A stretch of 64,000 nucleotides of DNA from Amaurobius ferox (Eukaryota > Arthropoda > Arachnida > Araneae > Amaurobiidae), in the NCBI GenBank assembly GCA_951213105.1, contig OX578136.1:159313178-159377177 (forward strand), written 5' to 3'. The position numbers and the translations under genes are program-made. The notes under the pieces were generated by a model. It was not told the DNA's origin and searched no databases. It worked only from the letters and a program-made list of their open reading frames with translations. Each line of letters starts with the position of its first letter. Position 1 is the stretch's first letter. This document shows, one piece after another, positions 33,002 to 45,689 of the stretch.

Positions 33002-34335
33002 TATCTGAAATACTGTGAAAATTTAATACATCGTCAATATAACAGAGTGAAAGTTGTTTAAAATTTAACAGCATTGGGAGGTAAAGAACACCATCTTTCT
33101 TCAGAAAAAAAAAAGACAGAACACCTGTACCAAGCGCCAAACCACAAACACATTCTGAACTTTATTGGTATTAATACTGTCTTTATTTTGATAAAATAGA
33201 TTGTTCTTTATTTTCGAAACCGGTTTGTACTTAACCTATTATGCTGCTATACAAACTATATATTAATTTTTCAAATTTATATAATTAATTCACTTTCAGA
33301 TCTTCTAACTTTTTTCTCTGAATTCCTAAAAATAAGTTTATTTCGTTCTTAATTAGCAGAAAAAATACAATGTTTCATCAAATTTTATTTGCACTTCATT
33401 ATTTTTACACGAACAACAACGAATTCAAATAATATAATTGAGGAAAACTATTTTAATAAACAAGAAAAAAAAATAATAATAAAAATTGAATTCAGCCTTA
33501 TTAAAAAATATTGTATTCTTAATATGCACTTTAATATTAAAACTTAAGAAACATTTATACAGAACCTTCATTTATCATTTTATAAACAAGTTTTGGTATT
33601 TATTAAGCCATTAATCATTATTTTACATGTAACTTCTCTATTTATATTTTTGCATGGCTTGCTGCTATTTGATCAAACTGCGCGTGAACTATTTTTTTTC
33701 TTTAATGTCTTGTAATAAAAAGTCACATATTAAGATAATTCGGTGACTTTTTCATTCAGATCATAAAATAAAACTCATTCAGAATCGATTTAAAAATGCA
33801 TTGCCAATCTACTCAGAAATTTGAAAATTAAGTGGTTGCGATGAGAAACAAAACAGCTTCTGTTTGCTTTTTACTTTTTCTACAGAACGAAATATATGTA
33901 AAGAGATAGTATTGTCAAAAATTCGACTTTAGGATTTTGTTGGATCTGTTTGTTTTGAATATCACGGAACATGAATCGAACACGCCTGTAATGATATTTG
34001 TGTGGGAGTTTGTTTGCCAACGATTCTGGCAACGATATTTCGTAGGAAATAATTTATGTCCATAACATTTGGTAAGTATATTTCAATGATTATACGCGAG
34101 AAGTTTATTAATGTTTTGTGCATCTGGGCCCGAGAACTAACTTCATACTTTGAGAACATTTCCCTTTTAATCATGAAAACATAAATAATATAAATAATTT
34201 AATGCTTAAGCCTATCAAAAACAGGAAAAATATCACTTTCATTAAAATAAAATGTATGACAGTATGACAGTCCTAATGTATAACAGTTGTGAAATGCATG
34301 GCAGTTGTGAAATGTATGACAGCGTGATAAACAAA
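33002..34335. other. AT-rich sequence, nothing recognised
   Basis: Only a short minus-strand frame (33962-34174) without a recognised domain. At 34250-34325 the phrase GTATGACAG and variants recur a few times. Confidence 0.35.
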
Positions 34336-34339
34336 CACT

Positions 34340-34528
34340 CTCATTCGAAAATTGGCTTAGTTAGGTTCTATCTCGTGGTTGATACTACAAATGTGCAAAA
34401 TTTTAGCCTTTGAGTTCACCAGCTGGCTTTGGTGGGGTATAAAAAGACACATATAAAAAGAAAATATCCCCAATTTTGCCTATCCCTTGAGGAGAAATAT
34501 CGAAGATTCAGCTCTGTTAGGGTCTGTC
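34340..34528 (+). repeat. Periodic repeat family E, left part
   Basis: It has phrases of family E (GTTGATACTACAAATGTGCA, AGCCTTTGAG). It continues after the SINE insertion at 34929. Confidence 0.55.
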
Positions 34529-34542
34529 ACACACTCTATATT
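34529..34542. repeat. Left target-site duplication
   Basis: ACACACTCTATATT, repeated exactly at 34915-34928. Confidence 0.88.
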
Positions 34543-34914
34543 TATGCCAACGGCCCAACCGTGCAGAAAACACCGGTTCTCGTTAGATCACCGAAGTGAA
34601 GCAGCATCGGGCGCGGTTAGTACTTGGGTGGATGACCACCTGGGAACACCGCGTGCTGTTGGCACATTTCGGGCGCGGTAGTCCGGTGGTTTGCGCGCCG
34701 GATTTGCACGCTGCCACGACTGCCGCCGTACGATCACGTTAAACATGTTGGTCCGTAAGTCCTTCCGAGAGGTTGGTGGTAGGGAAAGGAGGGTATGGTC
34801 CCTGTGAATGCCTCCCCCACTGGGTTTCGGTCTAAATTGGGTGGCACTTCCCGGCCGTCCAAACAGTTACCTTACACCTTTCTGGTAGGTCGGAAGGTCT
34901 GGGTCTCAACAGCA
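34543..34914 (+). mobile_element. Second full-length 5S-rRNA/tRNA chimeric SINE
   Basis: The order of parts is the same as at 372-749: 5S rRNA-like head (34545 to about 34663), tRNA-like segment lacking its B box (TAGTCCGGTGGTTTGCGCGC), body and CAA-type tail. The 5S part is closer to a real 5S gene here (TTGGGTGGATGACCACCTGG). The 14-bp duplication ACACACTCTATATT lies at 34529-34542 and 34915-34928. The B-box deletion junction (TTTGCACGCTGCCAC) is identical to that of the first copy. In the body a further small deletion removes part of the segment after GCCGCCG. Confidence 0.92.
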
Positions 34915-34928
34915 ACACACTCTATATT
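34915..34928. repeat. Right target-site duplication
   Basis: Exact copy of 34529-34542 after the SINE tail. Confidence 0.88.
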
Positions 34929-35330
34929 ATAAGTATGCACAAATTCAGCCATCTAAAGCACAAGTGGGATTGGGGGTTTAAAGGCTATGGAATAATTATC
35001 GAAAACCTCCCATTTTCTCTTCCTCCGAGGCAATCAAAAATTCGTATTTGTTGATTTCTGTCACAGGGTCAGTACTATAAATCTACATAGATCCAGTCTT
35101 CCAAGTCATAAGGGGAATTTCTGGACAGTCTGTAAGGGCTTTTCGAAAAATTACTATTTTCTCCTCTTCTGAGGGGGGGGGGAATCGAAAATCCAGCTCC
35201 AATTGGTTCTGTGCTGTGATCTATACTATGAGTGTGCAACTATGCAGCCTTATGGAACACCAGGAAGCAACAGAAGGGTCTGAAAAAGTGAAAACACGTT
35301 AGAAAATTATAATATAGATACTTTAAAAAA
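34929..35330 (+). repeat. Periodic repeat family E, right part
   Basis: At least two units, with TGCACAAATTCAGCCATCTA, GATCCAGTCTTCCAAGTCAT and TGTGCAACTATGCAGCCTTA about 140-155 bp apart. Confidence 0.65.
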
Positions 35331-36075
35331 AAATTAAAACCATATTTAAGACGTCAGTGTACGCTGTTGTCAAAATATTGTACGTTTTATCCCAAGGCAT
35401 CAAATTAAATTTCCTTAAATTAGGTTATACTACTAAAGAGAGAAAATATTCTCATCTTAGACTTTTTCATTTTTGTTGGAGCAGAGGTTTTTCATTATAT
35501 TTAACTAATTACTTCTCACATTTTCACTCATGTACATGTTGATTATCATGTCATTATTTTTGCATTTTCTTCTTGATTATTGATATTAGCTTGCATGGTA
35601 TGTTAGTTTGTAATTCTCTGTGTTTGACGCTTTCTATTTTTGTTAGATTTTTTGCCATAGCAAAATAAATTACGCAGTAAATTACATGTCAGATGCTCTA
35701 GCACTACTCATCAATTGACATAGACATATCACAAGTCGTTTTCAATATAATATGTTTTAAGTTTTCTTAACAGTGACTATGATGTCTCTGAAATAAGTGC
35801 AATTATGATTAAACAGGATTTATTTATTTAAATTGGCGATAAAAAGAAGATTGTGGATTTTAAGAGTTGGAATCATTAAAAAATTTTTGCTTTGTTTGTT
35901 GCTATACAAAATTAAAATTATAGAGCCAGGTTTTTTGTTACAGCTATGCAATAAGTTCATTGCTATACCGAAAATGTCCTTATACTTATTTTATTATTAT
36001 TACTTACTAAAAGCGAAAATTTACTTATATATATCTATGATCACTTAAACATAAGACATTTGTGTAATAGGAAAA
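35331..36075. other. AT-rich sequence, nothing recognised
   Basis: The frames 35357-35542 and 35833-36048 are Phe/Leu/Ile/Tyr-rich from AT bias and show no family. Confidence 0.35.
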
Positions 36076-36078
36076 GAA

Positions 36079-37101
36079 GAAAGATCAATTATGCATAAAG
36101 CATTGATTATGAAACACTTTCCAACTGGAAATTTTATTTAAACATCTCTAAAATGCGATACATTCAGTGGTGGTATTTTTTAATTATCACATAACTACAA
36201 TAATTTATCTTACTTGAAAACTAAGAACTTCATCGAAAAAAATGAACTTTATTCAAATGACGTCAACGAAATATAAATCGTCTGGCTCTCAATGTAAAAA
36301 AAGTGAATATTTTATTCATATACTTTTATTCCAGACTCCAGAGTTAAATAATTTTGAGTGACAAAAATTCAGCAATTATTATATCGGCCGGAGAATTTGA
36401 TGCTAAGCCATATTTTTGGCCAGCTCTCCGGTCTGGACCTTGTAGCAATCATTATACAACTCATCTTACAATCACTTATTTACATTCTGCATCCGTTAAA
36501 ATGAGGCCTCGTTGTAAAAATAATCAAAGTTTAAAGATCATTTAAACTCAAAAATATTGTAACTGCACAACATAGATGCACAGAAAATACGAAAAATAAA
36601 GCTGGTTGAGGACGAATGCAACTCTAAATATAAATGTAAAAGAACTTTAAAAATCACGATTTTGACACAAGTTGGATGCCATATTTTATTTTGAAGTGGG
36701 TCACGTGATATCTTCATATTATATGGGTGTAATTATTATTTTAATTTTTATTAAAAAATCTCCCAAACATATTTTGCTGAATTTTTTTTATATATTTTAT
36801 GGGATAATTTGTATATTTTCTAAAATTTTCGTAGCAATTTGTGAATTTTAACGTTTCTTAAGAAATGTTTGAAAAATTAGGTCCCATAGGGTTCAATTTA
36901 ATTCATGCTTTCAACCCGGGTTCAAACTAATTGGGTATGTTATTTATTTGCATTCCCATATATCCCATAGACCGTCTCAACAATATACTAAAATTTCATT
37001 TTGATAAAGTAATTTTCACGGCAGTTATTGTGCGAACGTAGGGACAGACAGACAGAATTAACCAAGTCATACTTTTCAATTATGTTGTTAAGTGCTAAAG
37101 A
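36079..37101 (+). mobile_element. Hairpin element family C
   Basis: It starts at GATCAATTATGCATAAAGCA and AAACACTTTCCAACTG, carries the ATTAGGTCCCATAGGGTTCA block and a short CAGA repeat, and ends in the degraded hairpin CAATTATGTTGTTAAGTGCT. There is no coding capacity. Confidence 0.8.
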
Positions 37102-38330
37102 GGAGACTAAAGTTGGAATATATTGCTTACTTGATAAATGATGCCAATTTGCTTTCATTGCAGCACATAGTATATGTATGGAAAAAAGGACGAAGTCAAA
37201 AGAACCATTTTTAGCGAAATGTATGTGTTTTAGCGCACACGCAATGTTACGAATTTCAAATATATCTTCACGACATATTGCCGTTCCCTAAGGAAAAACA
37301 ACATTTACAGGCCACCATTGTTAAAGGTCCAGGTCGCTTAACCTTTGTAGTAAATTTATAAACCTTGGCTATAAATGGCGCAAAATATCGCCAGTTTGTC
37401 GACTTTTGGAAAATTTTGGAAACTGATCACATTTTGTAGATTGTTTATTACACGAATTACGTAGTATTTTCCATTGATTTTTATAGAAGATATATAAGGT
37501 GGTCATCGTGCAGTTAGTTGTTGCTGATGTGATACGAATCAAAGCAAATTGAGCATACTTCAATGTCTTGAGAATTAGTTTCTGTTTTGTGACTTTGTAA
37601 GGTAGTTAGTGATATAATCTATATGTTATTCCTGGTTATGCATTTTGGTGCTTTAAGTGAAATCGTTAGGTATCCAGAAATTTAGACTCATTCTGTATCC
37701 CAAGAGTATAAGTAATATTTCAGAGGATGCATTGAAACAATATACATTTTAATCCATCCTATTCAATCACAATTTGGCTACTAGAAGAGCCATGTGAAAA
37801 CCTGGCTTCAATTATACTTTGATACTAAACGGGCCTTTTGGAAAACATTCCTGCTTAGTAAATTTACCTCTAAACAAGTACTTATTATAAACTTTTCTAA
37901 AAAATGTAGAAAATTTGAAGTAAAGAAGAGATAGGTTCGATTTTTGTTAGCAAATGAATCATTTTACGTAACTTTTAATAAAACAATACAATGAAAGCAT
38001 TTCCACAATAAAGTTAAACTGATCTAAAGATAATTTCATTATTTTAAATTACGTTAGATTAACTTTCTGTAAAATTGCTCCGTGCAGCCAAATAAAGAAG
38101 GAAATATTTAAAAATTGTAAGTTATATGCAACTGAAATTAAACATGGATTTTACGCATTACTCTATGCAATTAAACATATTTTTGTGGCTGTAAATTAAA
38201 CCAGAAATTTTCGTCTGCTGGGAACATGAGGAGCTGTTCATATGAGATTTTGATTAGAAGGATGGATGATGAACAGCAGCACGTTTAATTTCTGTAACTA
38301 TATGAGATAAAGATCGGCACTGATCCAAAT
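37102..38330. other. AT-rich sequence, nothing recognised
   Basis: No supported gene. The minus-strand frame at 37369-37563 lacks any recognised domain. Confidence 0.35.
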
Positions 38331-38760
38331 TTCAGACTTTCATACGGCTCGTCCCGATCCCGCCTGTCGGTACTAGTGCTCAAACCTGACCCGAACTCGA
38401 AGATATTTACAATGATAGAACACGAGCCCAGCCCAATCCGAAATGATTTATAATCAAATGTGTTAATATCAAGAATTTGCGAAATTTTTGTTCGAAATAT
38501 TAAGATAAAAGTTGGGTTTTATTAAACACGTATTTTTACATAGCTGAAATCAATACAGTATTTCCATGAACTCTATTAAAGATAATTTAATTTTTTTTCT
38601 AAATGAAATATGTTCGGCCCTGCTCGACTTCTTAAAAATTAAGCCCGAACCCGGTCAAAACAGTGTTTTAAAACTCGGCCAACTGGTTAGTTCGGACTTT
38701 AGCCTATGGGACAGGCCCAAGCCCACTCAGACCTCTGATCTGAGCATCGAAGAACGTGGA
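38330..38760. other. Two CCCGA-rich patches, possible decayed MITE
   Basis: Patches at 38350-38430 and 38620-38745 are rich in CCCGANCC and GGCCCA motifs and look loosely inverted relative to each other. This would suit an old hAT-type MITE, but the ends could not be aligned convincingly. Confidence 0.25.
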
Positions 38761-39039
38761 TTCAATTTTCACCATTCAATTTCCGTATATATAATATATA
38801 TTAATAATATAAATTCAGAAAATTTGCTGATATATTTTCAAAATAAACATACGTAATTCAAAAGGAATCCGGAATATATTTTGGCTTCCATATACAAGAA
38901 AATGTTCATCGTTTTCATTGTACATATTTGCTTAGTTTAAGAAAAAACGTCCAGTGGCAATCCCACAAAATTTTAATCAAAGTAAACTTTCCCTTCCCCT
39001 GAAATTGAATTAAAAACGCTTCCGATCCTCGTCATACCA

Positions 39040-39430
39040 GTGCACAACCCGATCTGGTATTTCTTCTGGTTTTACGCGTTACACGTTCTTTCGCAATCTA
39101 GGAACAAACTTTCCGGTGAATGTTCGCAATCTTATCTCAAGATTGTGAGGCCACGGAGCACGTTGTTTGCCCCCGAATCATCCCCGACGATGAGCCTGAA
39201 ATGGGCCCACGAGGGCTCATTCCGCCCCGTTCCAGGTTCGTGCGCGAAGGCCTTCTTGTTTTAATGCCGAACTTTTATGGTCAGAGCCACAGTCCGGCAG
39301 AGAAATTTTTATTCGGCTTGCCCTCTATCTGGATTTGTTGCCACCATTACCAGAATGACCATCAAACTTTTCGAAGTGGATACAGCTCACTTTCTGATAA
39401 CATTTCATACATTTATTATCATACATAATT
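39040..39430 (+). other. GC-richer unique stretch with open frames, origin unknown
   Basis: A frame from about 39120 to 39428 (102 codons, non-ATG start) contains VCPRIIPDDEPEMGPRG and FYGQSHSPAEKFLFG. Overlapping frames are also open. Its composition differs from the flanks and it does not match other repeats in the window. It could be a decayed coding fragment of a gene or transposon. I recognise no family. Confidence 0.2.
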
Positions 39431-39473
39431 CACTATTGCTAAGGTATCATAATCTGTATATGAATAAAACAAA

Positions 39474-40777
39474 AAAGATCAATCATGCTTAAAGCATTGA
39501 TTATGAAACACTTTCCAACTGCAATGCAATTTTATTTAAACAAGTCTAAAATGCAATACATTCCTCGGTAATATTTTGAAACTTATCACAATACTGCATT
39601 AATTTATTATATATGAAAACTTAAACCTTCATCGAAAAAAATGAACTTCATTCAAATGACGGCATTGAAATATAAATTGCCTGGTTTAAACATTTCTAAA
39701 ATGTTATACACTCCTCGGTAATAGTTTTAGAATTATCATAATACTACGATAATTTATTATATTTGAAAACTTCATCGAAAACAACTGAAATTAATTCAAA
39801 TGACGTCATAGAAAAAATAACACGCCTGGATCTCTCTATAAAAATAGGATTTCATTCATAACTTTCTCCCATTCATTTCATTCATCACAATACTATAATA
39901 ATTTATTTTATTTAAACATTTTGTTTAAGACCATGGAGCTACAAAAAATTAAACTCTATGCTTGAAACTTCATCGAAAAAAATCGTCCTTCTCTTTATGA
40001 AATCAATTAATATTTCATTCATATCAGCCATACAGACTCCATGGACTAAATTATTTTGTGTTAAAAAAATACAGGAATTCTAATACAACTCATTCTATAT
40101 ATTTTGCTGTTTACATTTTACATAGGTAAAAAATAGGCTTAGTTGTAGAAATAATCAAATTTAGGTGAGCTTTTAAACTCAAATATATTGTCATTGCGTT
40201 GTTTCAGTATGTAGATGCACAGAATTTAAGCAAAAATAAAGTAGTTTTAGGACGGATACAACACTCAATATGAATTAAAAAGAACTTAAAAAAATCACGA
40301 TTTTGAAACAAGATGGATGCCATATATCATTTTGAAGTGGGTTATGTGATCGTTTCATATCATGGTCACGTGATCGTTTCATATAAGAGATGTAATTATT
40401 ATTTTAATTTTTATTTAAAAAACTACTGAATATATTTCGCTGAATTTTTTTTTATATATTTTATGGAACAATTTGAATATTACCTAAAATTTTCGAAGCA
40501 ATTTGTGAATTTTAAATCCGCTTAAAAAATGTTTGAAAAATTAGGTCCCATAGGGCTCAATGTATTTCATTTTTTCGACCCGGGTTCAATCCAAAACTAT
40601 TTGGGTAATATTATTCATTTATATTCCCATAGGTTCTACAGACCGTCTGAACAACATACTAAAATTTCATTTTGATTAAGTCATTTTTACGGCAGTTTTC
40701 GTGCTAACGGACAGACAGACAGACAGAATGAACAAAGTCATAAACACTTTTCAACTTTGTTGTAAAGTGTTAAAAAC
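39474..40777 (+). mobile_element. Hairpin element family C, with internal repeats
   Basis: Start GATCAATCATGCTTAAAGCA, end hairpin AACACTTTTCAAC/TTT/GTTGTAAAGTGTT. The phrase CTTCATCGAAAAAAATGAAC and flanks recur around 39630, 39770 and 39967, so this copy carries internal duplications compared with 36079-37101. Confidence 0.8.
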
Positions 40778-41054
40778 ATGAATATTTTATGGGCCATCGT
40801 TCTTGAGTTATGCTTTAAAGATAATTGATATTTTTCTGAAATATATCTTTTTAAAGTATATTTTCAAATTCACAATAGCACAGTGTGCTAAGAAACTTCA
40901 TACATTTGGTTTATATGCGTTAATATGTGGTATTTTAATTACACCAGCAAAGTCTGCGCGCTTCGTGCGCTACATCCACCCAAGTACACCATTGTCATGC
41001 ATGGGGAACAGGAACCGGAACATCAACTTTCGCTGACCCTCGCTATGTAATATA

Positions 41055-41760
41055 GTTTAGAGAAAGTATATTTTTTACGAACAATTTCGAATTCAAGATT
41101 TTCATGCCAATATATTGTTTTAAAACCTCCAAAACACGTATTGATTATTTATGTTGGAATGTCCGTCTGTCTGTCTATTAGTCTGTGGTCGATTTCCTTT
41201 GCACACGATAGCGGCCACACTATTAATGGATTACGAAACTTTATCCTGCTTTGCTATTAAAAAAATCTAGTACGATATTTTTTTTTTTAAATCGAGCAAA
41301 AATTTTGAAATTTATTCGACATTTGATATTTTTTATAACATGGCAACTTAGAACAAAATGTGACATAATCACGCATAAAAGGGTTTATTTATGATGGATC
41401 AATGATCACGAGACTTAATAGTTTCAATCATTGTTGTGGAAAATAGCCTCGATACAATTTTTTTGCACGTGACGTCATGAGCCCCCCTCGGGCGGCAAGT
41501 TTCCTCCCTCCCCGGAGTGTAAAACAATGGTATCAATCGAAAGTAATTTTAAGCCCTATAAAGTGAAGGGTAACACGCTATAATTGCAATCAATTGGACC
41601 CATGATAGCGAGTTTTCAAAATACTTCTTGCAAAATTTGAAAAAATAAAAATTAAAAAAGTTACTAAAATGGATTCTAGTATGAGTATGTCGAGTTGAGC
41701 TCCAGTTAAATAAATTGGGATGACCACTCAATATTAACTTTCCCACTCACCTGAATCATG
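41055..41760 (-). mobile_element. Hairpin element family D
   Basis: It shares, in the same order, TGTCTGTCTGTCTATTAGTC, GATAGCGGCCACACTATTAA and AACAAAATGTGACATAATCA with the element at 53155-54785. The right end (AACTTTCCCACTC) resembles the ACTTTCC start of families A and B, suggesting minus orientation. Boundaries are approximate. Confidence 0.55.
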
Positions 41761-41882
41761 GATGCGGTCTCATATTTAACTCCATGAGCTAAATACAATT
41801 TTCCTTTTACTTTTCAAGGCATTAAAGATCTCATAACCATGCAATGTAGTAACGCCTTCGGCCTGTATTATAAACATATGAA

Positions 41883-42661
41883 TCTGATGTGGGCAGCACA
41901 TGACTGCAATGAATGCAATGAATTTACTACTTTTACAGCTAAAAAAATGTTATTCATATAGTAGATACTTATATTCTTTCCAAGATATTGAATATTCCTC
42001 AATGAGTCGTCATTTTCATTGATTTTGCGTCATTTTTATCCATTTGGCTATATTTTAGTTAATTTGGCAAAATTTAAAAATATCGCCAAGTTGGCGATAT
42101 TCCGCTAAATTCGTCGCCAAAATCTCGCCAAGCATTATGGACGGAGAAATAAGTTATTCTTACAGCGGATAAATGACTATTTTTGTTCAAATACAAAAGT
42201 ATTCCTCAAAGTATATTTTTTCGTGAATGGAACGAGTTAGATCCACGGAAATTATGTCACCCAATTTATCGCATGATATTACATATGAAAAGTGAACATG
42301 TTTCTTAACAGTTAATATGTTTTTTTTTAACTTATGGGATTTTTTGATAAATTTATTTGAAAAATGTGCAATATCTCGAGAACGGTTCATGCTAACGTTC
42401 TAAAGTTTATGCCAATCGTTTTCTAAGGAAAAATTACATAAAAAATGTCTATTTGCGTAACTTGATTAAAAGTTTTGATTTTTTGATGATTTTTTTCAAA
42501 ATGTCACACGAAAATTTTTTTTTTGGGGGGAGGGGGGGTTCAGAGCATTCAATTGTATTTAAAAACAATAGATTTCCAGTATTCCTGAATTGTGATTTTT
42601 GTGCTAAATTTCATTCGAATCACTCCATTTGTTCGTGAGATATCGTCTCCACAGATTCACT

Positions 42662-42737
<76 letters not shown>

Positions 42738-42916
42738 ACACACGCACATATACACACACACGTACACACACACACGTACACACACATCACTTCAAAAATG
42801 TTCGATTCGTGATCTGACATGCTTGAAACATGCTCTCCCATCGAAAACTCGAATTCGAATTTTCGACCCCGTCACAATACTCTCCTTATACATTATGTAT
42901 AATAAGGAAAGTAAAA
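41883..42916 (+). mobile_element. DINE-like hairpin element, family B
   Basis: Start TCTGATGTGGGCAGCACATG, TTGGCGA-motif region (42040-42130), CTCGAGAACGG phrase, a long CA microsatellite (42662-42733 and on to 42787), and end hairpin TACTCTCCTTATACATTATG / TATAATAAGGAAAGTA. Confidence 0.82.
42662..42787. repeat. CA dinucleotide microsatellite
   Basis: An uninterrupted CA run of over 70 bp, then an imperfect tail. It forms the core of the family-B element. The Thr-His and Val-Cys frames across it are artefacts. Confidence 0.95.
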
Positions 42917-43762
42917 ATAGTAAAAAAGTCTAAATTTTGATAGGCTATTTCTCCATGTATGAGGGTTCACCTGAGAAAACAATTTCAAATTTGGATTCAG
43001 TATGGTCGAATTAGTATACATGAGTTTTTTCAACCCTCTAGTTGCATCAAATAATCTTGAAAATCATCAAATTATGTTGCTCTGACATACTGACACTACG
43101 CTTTTAGAAAGGTGATTTACATATATAGTGTATATCTCACTCTTATTTTTCTGTGTAGAATAGACTATCAACACAATTTAAAGAAATCCCATTTTTTTAT
43201 ATGAAAGAATACTATGAAGATCTCAAATTCCTATTAATTCAAATTCCTGTCATCTGGATAAGAAAATATTCTAGCTTGTGTAGAATATTTATGTTTGAAT
43301 TCGTGCTTCCATGAACTGAATATTTACACGATTTTTATCATTTACGTCAATACCAAAAGGATATCTTTCCAGTCGAATAAAAAATGATTTAAGTGATATT
43401 ACCTTTTTATTTAATTCAGTGGGGTTTATCCCAGGAAATAATCATTTCACTTCTTTTCTTCCATCTTATACGGGTTCATTACAAGCGTAACAACATCTTG
43501 CAGGCGAGATGTTACATTAGGTCACAATTTTTTGTGTTCATGGAGAATATTTTTTTTTTCTGATTGAAACGGCAAAGCGTTATTTGACTTTCGGTTCAAA
43601 GAATTTTCTGTAATTGAAACTTTTTTTATGCAGATGAAATCTAAGTGCATGCGTAGCTGGCTGTTATGGAAATCTCCAGTTCAACAAATTGGAATTTCGC
43701 CCAAGCTTATTTTGTTCTAAATCTAAAATAACTTCGTTAAAAGCAACACTCAACACAAAAAA
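42917..43762. other. AT-rich sequence, nothing recognised
   Basis: No supported feature. Confidence 0.4.
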
Positions 43763-43763
43763 A

Positions 43764-44671
43764 CCTGATGTGGGAAGCATATGACTTTCCTTATATAATA
43801 CAATAAATTTACTACTTTTACAATTTAAAAAATGTTATTCCTATAGTAGGTACTTATATTCTTTCCAATATTTTGAATTTTCTTCAATTAGTCGTCATTT
43901 TCATTCATTTAGCATCATTTTTATCCATTTGGAGAGATTTTCGTTAATTTGGCAACATTTAATAATGTTGCAAAGTTGGCGACATTCCGCTAAATCCGTC
44001 GCCAAAATCTCGCTAAGCGTTACACACGGAGAAATAAGTTATTCTTACAGCGGATAAATGACTATTGGCGTTCAAATACAAAAGTATTACACAAAGCATC
44101 TTTTCTCGAGAATGGAACGAGTTAGATCCACGAGAATGATGTCACCCAATTTATCGCATGATATTACATATGAAAAGTGAACATGTTTCTTAACAGTTAA
44201 TATTTGTTTTTAATTTATGGGATTTTTTGATAAATTTATTTGAAAAATATGCAATATCTCGAGAACGGTTCATGCTAGCGTTCTAAAGTTTATGTCAATC
44301 GTTTGCAAAGGAAAAATTACATAAGAAATGTTTATTTTCGCTAAAGGTTTTGATTTTTTGATGATTTTTTCAAAATTTCACTCGAAAATTTATATGGGTC
44401 TGAACATTCAATTGTGTTTTAAAACAATAGGCTTCCAGTATTCACGGATTGTGATTTTTGTACCAAATTTCATTCGAATCGCTCCATTCGTTCGTGAAAT
44501 ATCGTCTCCATAGGCTCACTGACACACACACACACACAGACATCACTTCAAAAATGTTCGATTTGTGATTAGGGATGCTTGAAACGTGGTCTTCCATCGA
44601 AAACTCGAATTCGAATTTTCGACCCCGATACAATACCTTCCCTATACATTATGTATATAAGGAAAATAAAA
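43764..44671 (+). mobile_element. DINE-like hairpin element, family B
   Basis: CTGATGTGGGAAGCATATGA start, TTGGCGAC motif region at about 43970-44020, CA repeat 44521-44540, end hairpin CCTTCCCTATACATTATG / TATATAAGGAAAATA. Confidence 0.8.
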
Positions 44672-44827
44672 AAGTACATAGTGTCAACCGGCTACCAAAC
44701 AAGCGGCTTTTTTCGTCATGACGCACAAGGGGTGCAACTTTCACTCGTAAGATCTAGATCGGAGACTGATGTGAGAACAGAAAATATGGCTGAATTAGGG
44801 AGAGGGGGTTGCCAACTGCTAAAAAAA

Positions 44828-45545
44828 ATCTGATATAGATGGCACATGATTTTCCCTACAAACTTAAATTCATCTTCTCTTTATTTCTTCAATAATTCAT
44901 TAAAATGAGTTTAAATGCACAAAATGACACTGAATTTGCTCTTTTAATTGATTTTTTGTTTTTATTTGGCAACTGGACAGTTCTGCAAAGGCTGCGAAAC
45001 AAAAATGCGAAAAATCTAAAATATCGCAGGAACAGTTAGTTCTTAGAGTTGGTTTTATTATTTTCCTCATCAAAAATTACGTTTAAAAAAGCAATTAATT
45101 GACAGATTTGAGCATATGTAGAAATTTGACGAATTTTTCCAACAATTTTGTAAAAAGAATCAAGTTATTTTTTCCGACTCGTACTAAAATGTAATCAATA
45201 CCAAGGTAACCCACAAGTGATTTATCTGCCAAATTTTGTGAAATTTGATCCATTAGTTTTTTAGCTAGAGTGTATACATATAATTTTTGTGAGCCATTTC
45301 ACAAAAAAAGACATGGTATTTTATCCTGAATCGTACCAAAATCCAATAAGAATCAGGGTCACCCACAAGTGACGTACCGATAAAATTATATGAAATTTGG
45401 TCAATTAGTTTTTGAGTGGATAAATCCATTGCATAGACAGACACACATAGAGACACACACACAGACTTCTGGCTAAACATAGTTTTTTCTTGTTCAAGAG
45501 ATGCCAAATTTTGTAGGTCATGTACTACAGGGAAAATAAAAAGAG
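44828..45545 (+). mobile_element. Hairpin element family A, diverged
   Basis: TCTGATATAGATGGCACATG start, two copies of the AAATTTnGTnnATTAGTTTT phrase as in the array units, CACA microsatellite (45439-45466), and a degraded end (GTACTACAGGGAAAATAAA). Confidence 0.7.
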
Positions 45546-45689
45546 ATAAAAATCGGAAGATGAAGGATCAAAAGGTAGGACACAGAGAAGCAGCAGTTTG
45601 ACGGTAAGTATTTTTTACTTCTTCGGGATTTTATAGCTCATTAGCATCGGTTTGAGCTGTACGTACTTTTTGTTCTATTTTCATATACT

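Noticed and set aside
33962..34174. Small conserved protein
   Set aside because: No ATG context, no domain and no neighbour support; its length is expected by chance.
42620..42841. Cys-Val-rich and Thr-His-rich small proteins
   Set aside because: They are translations of the CA microsatellite in different frames.
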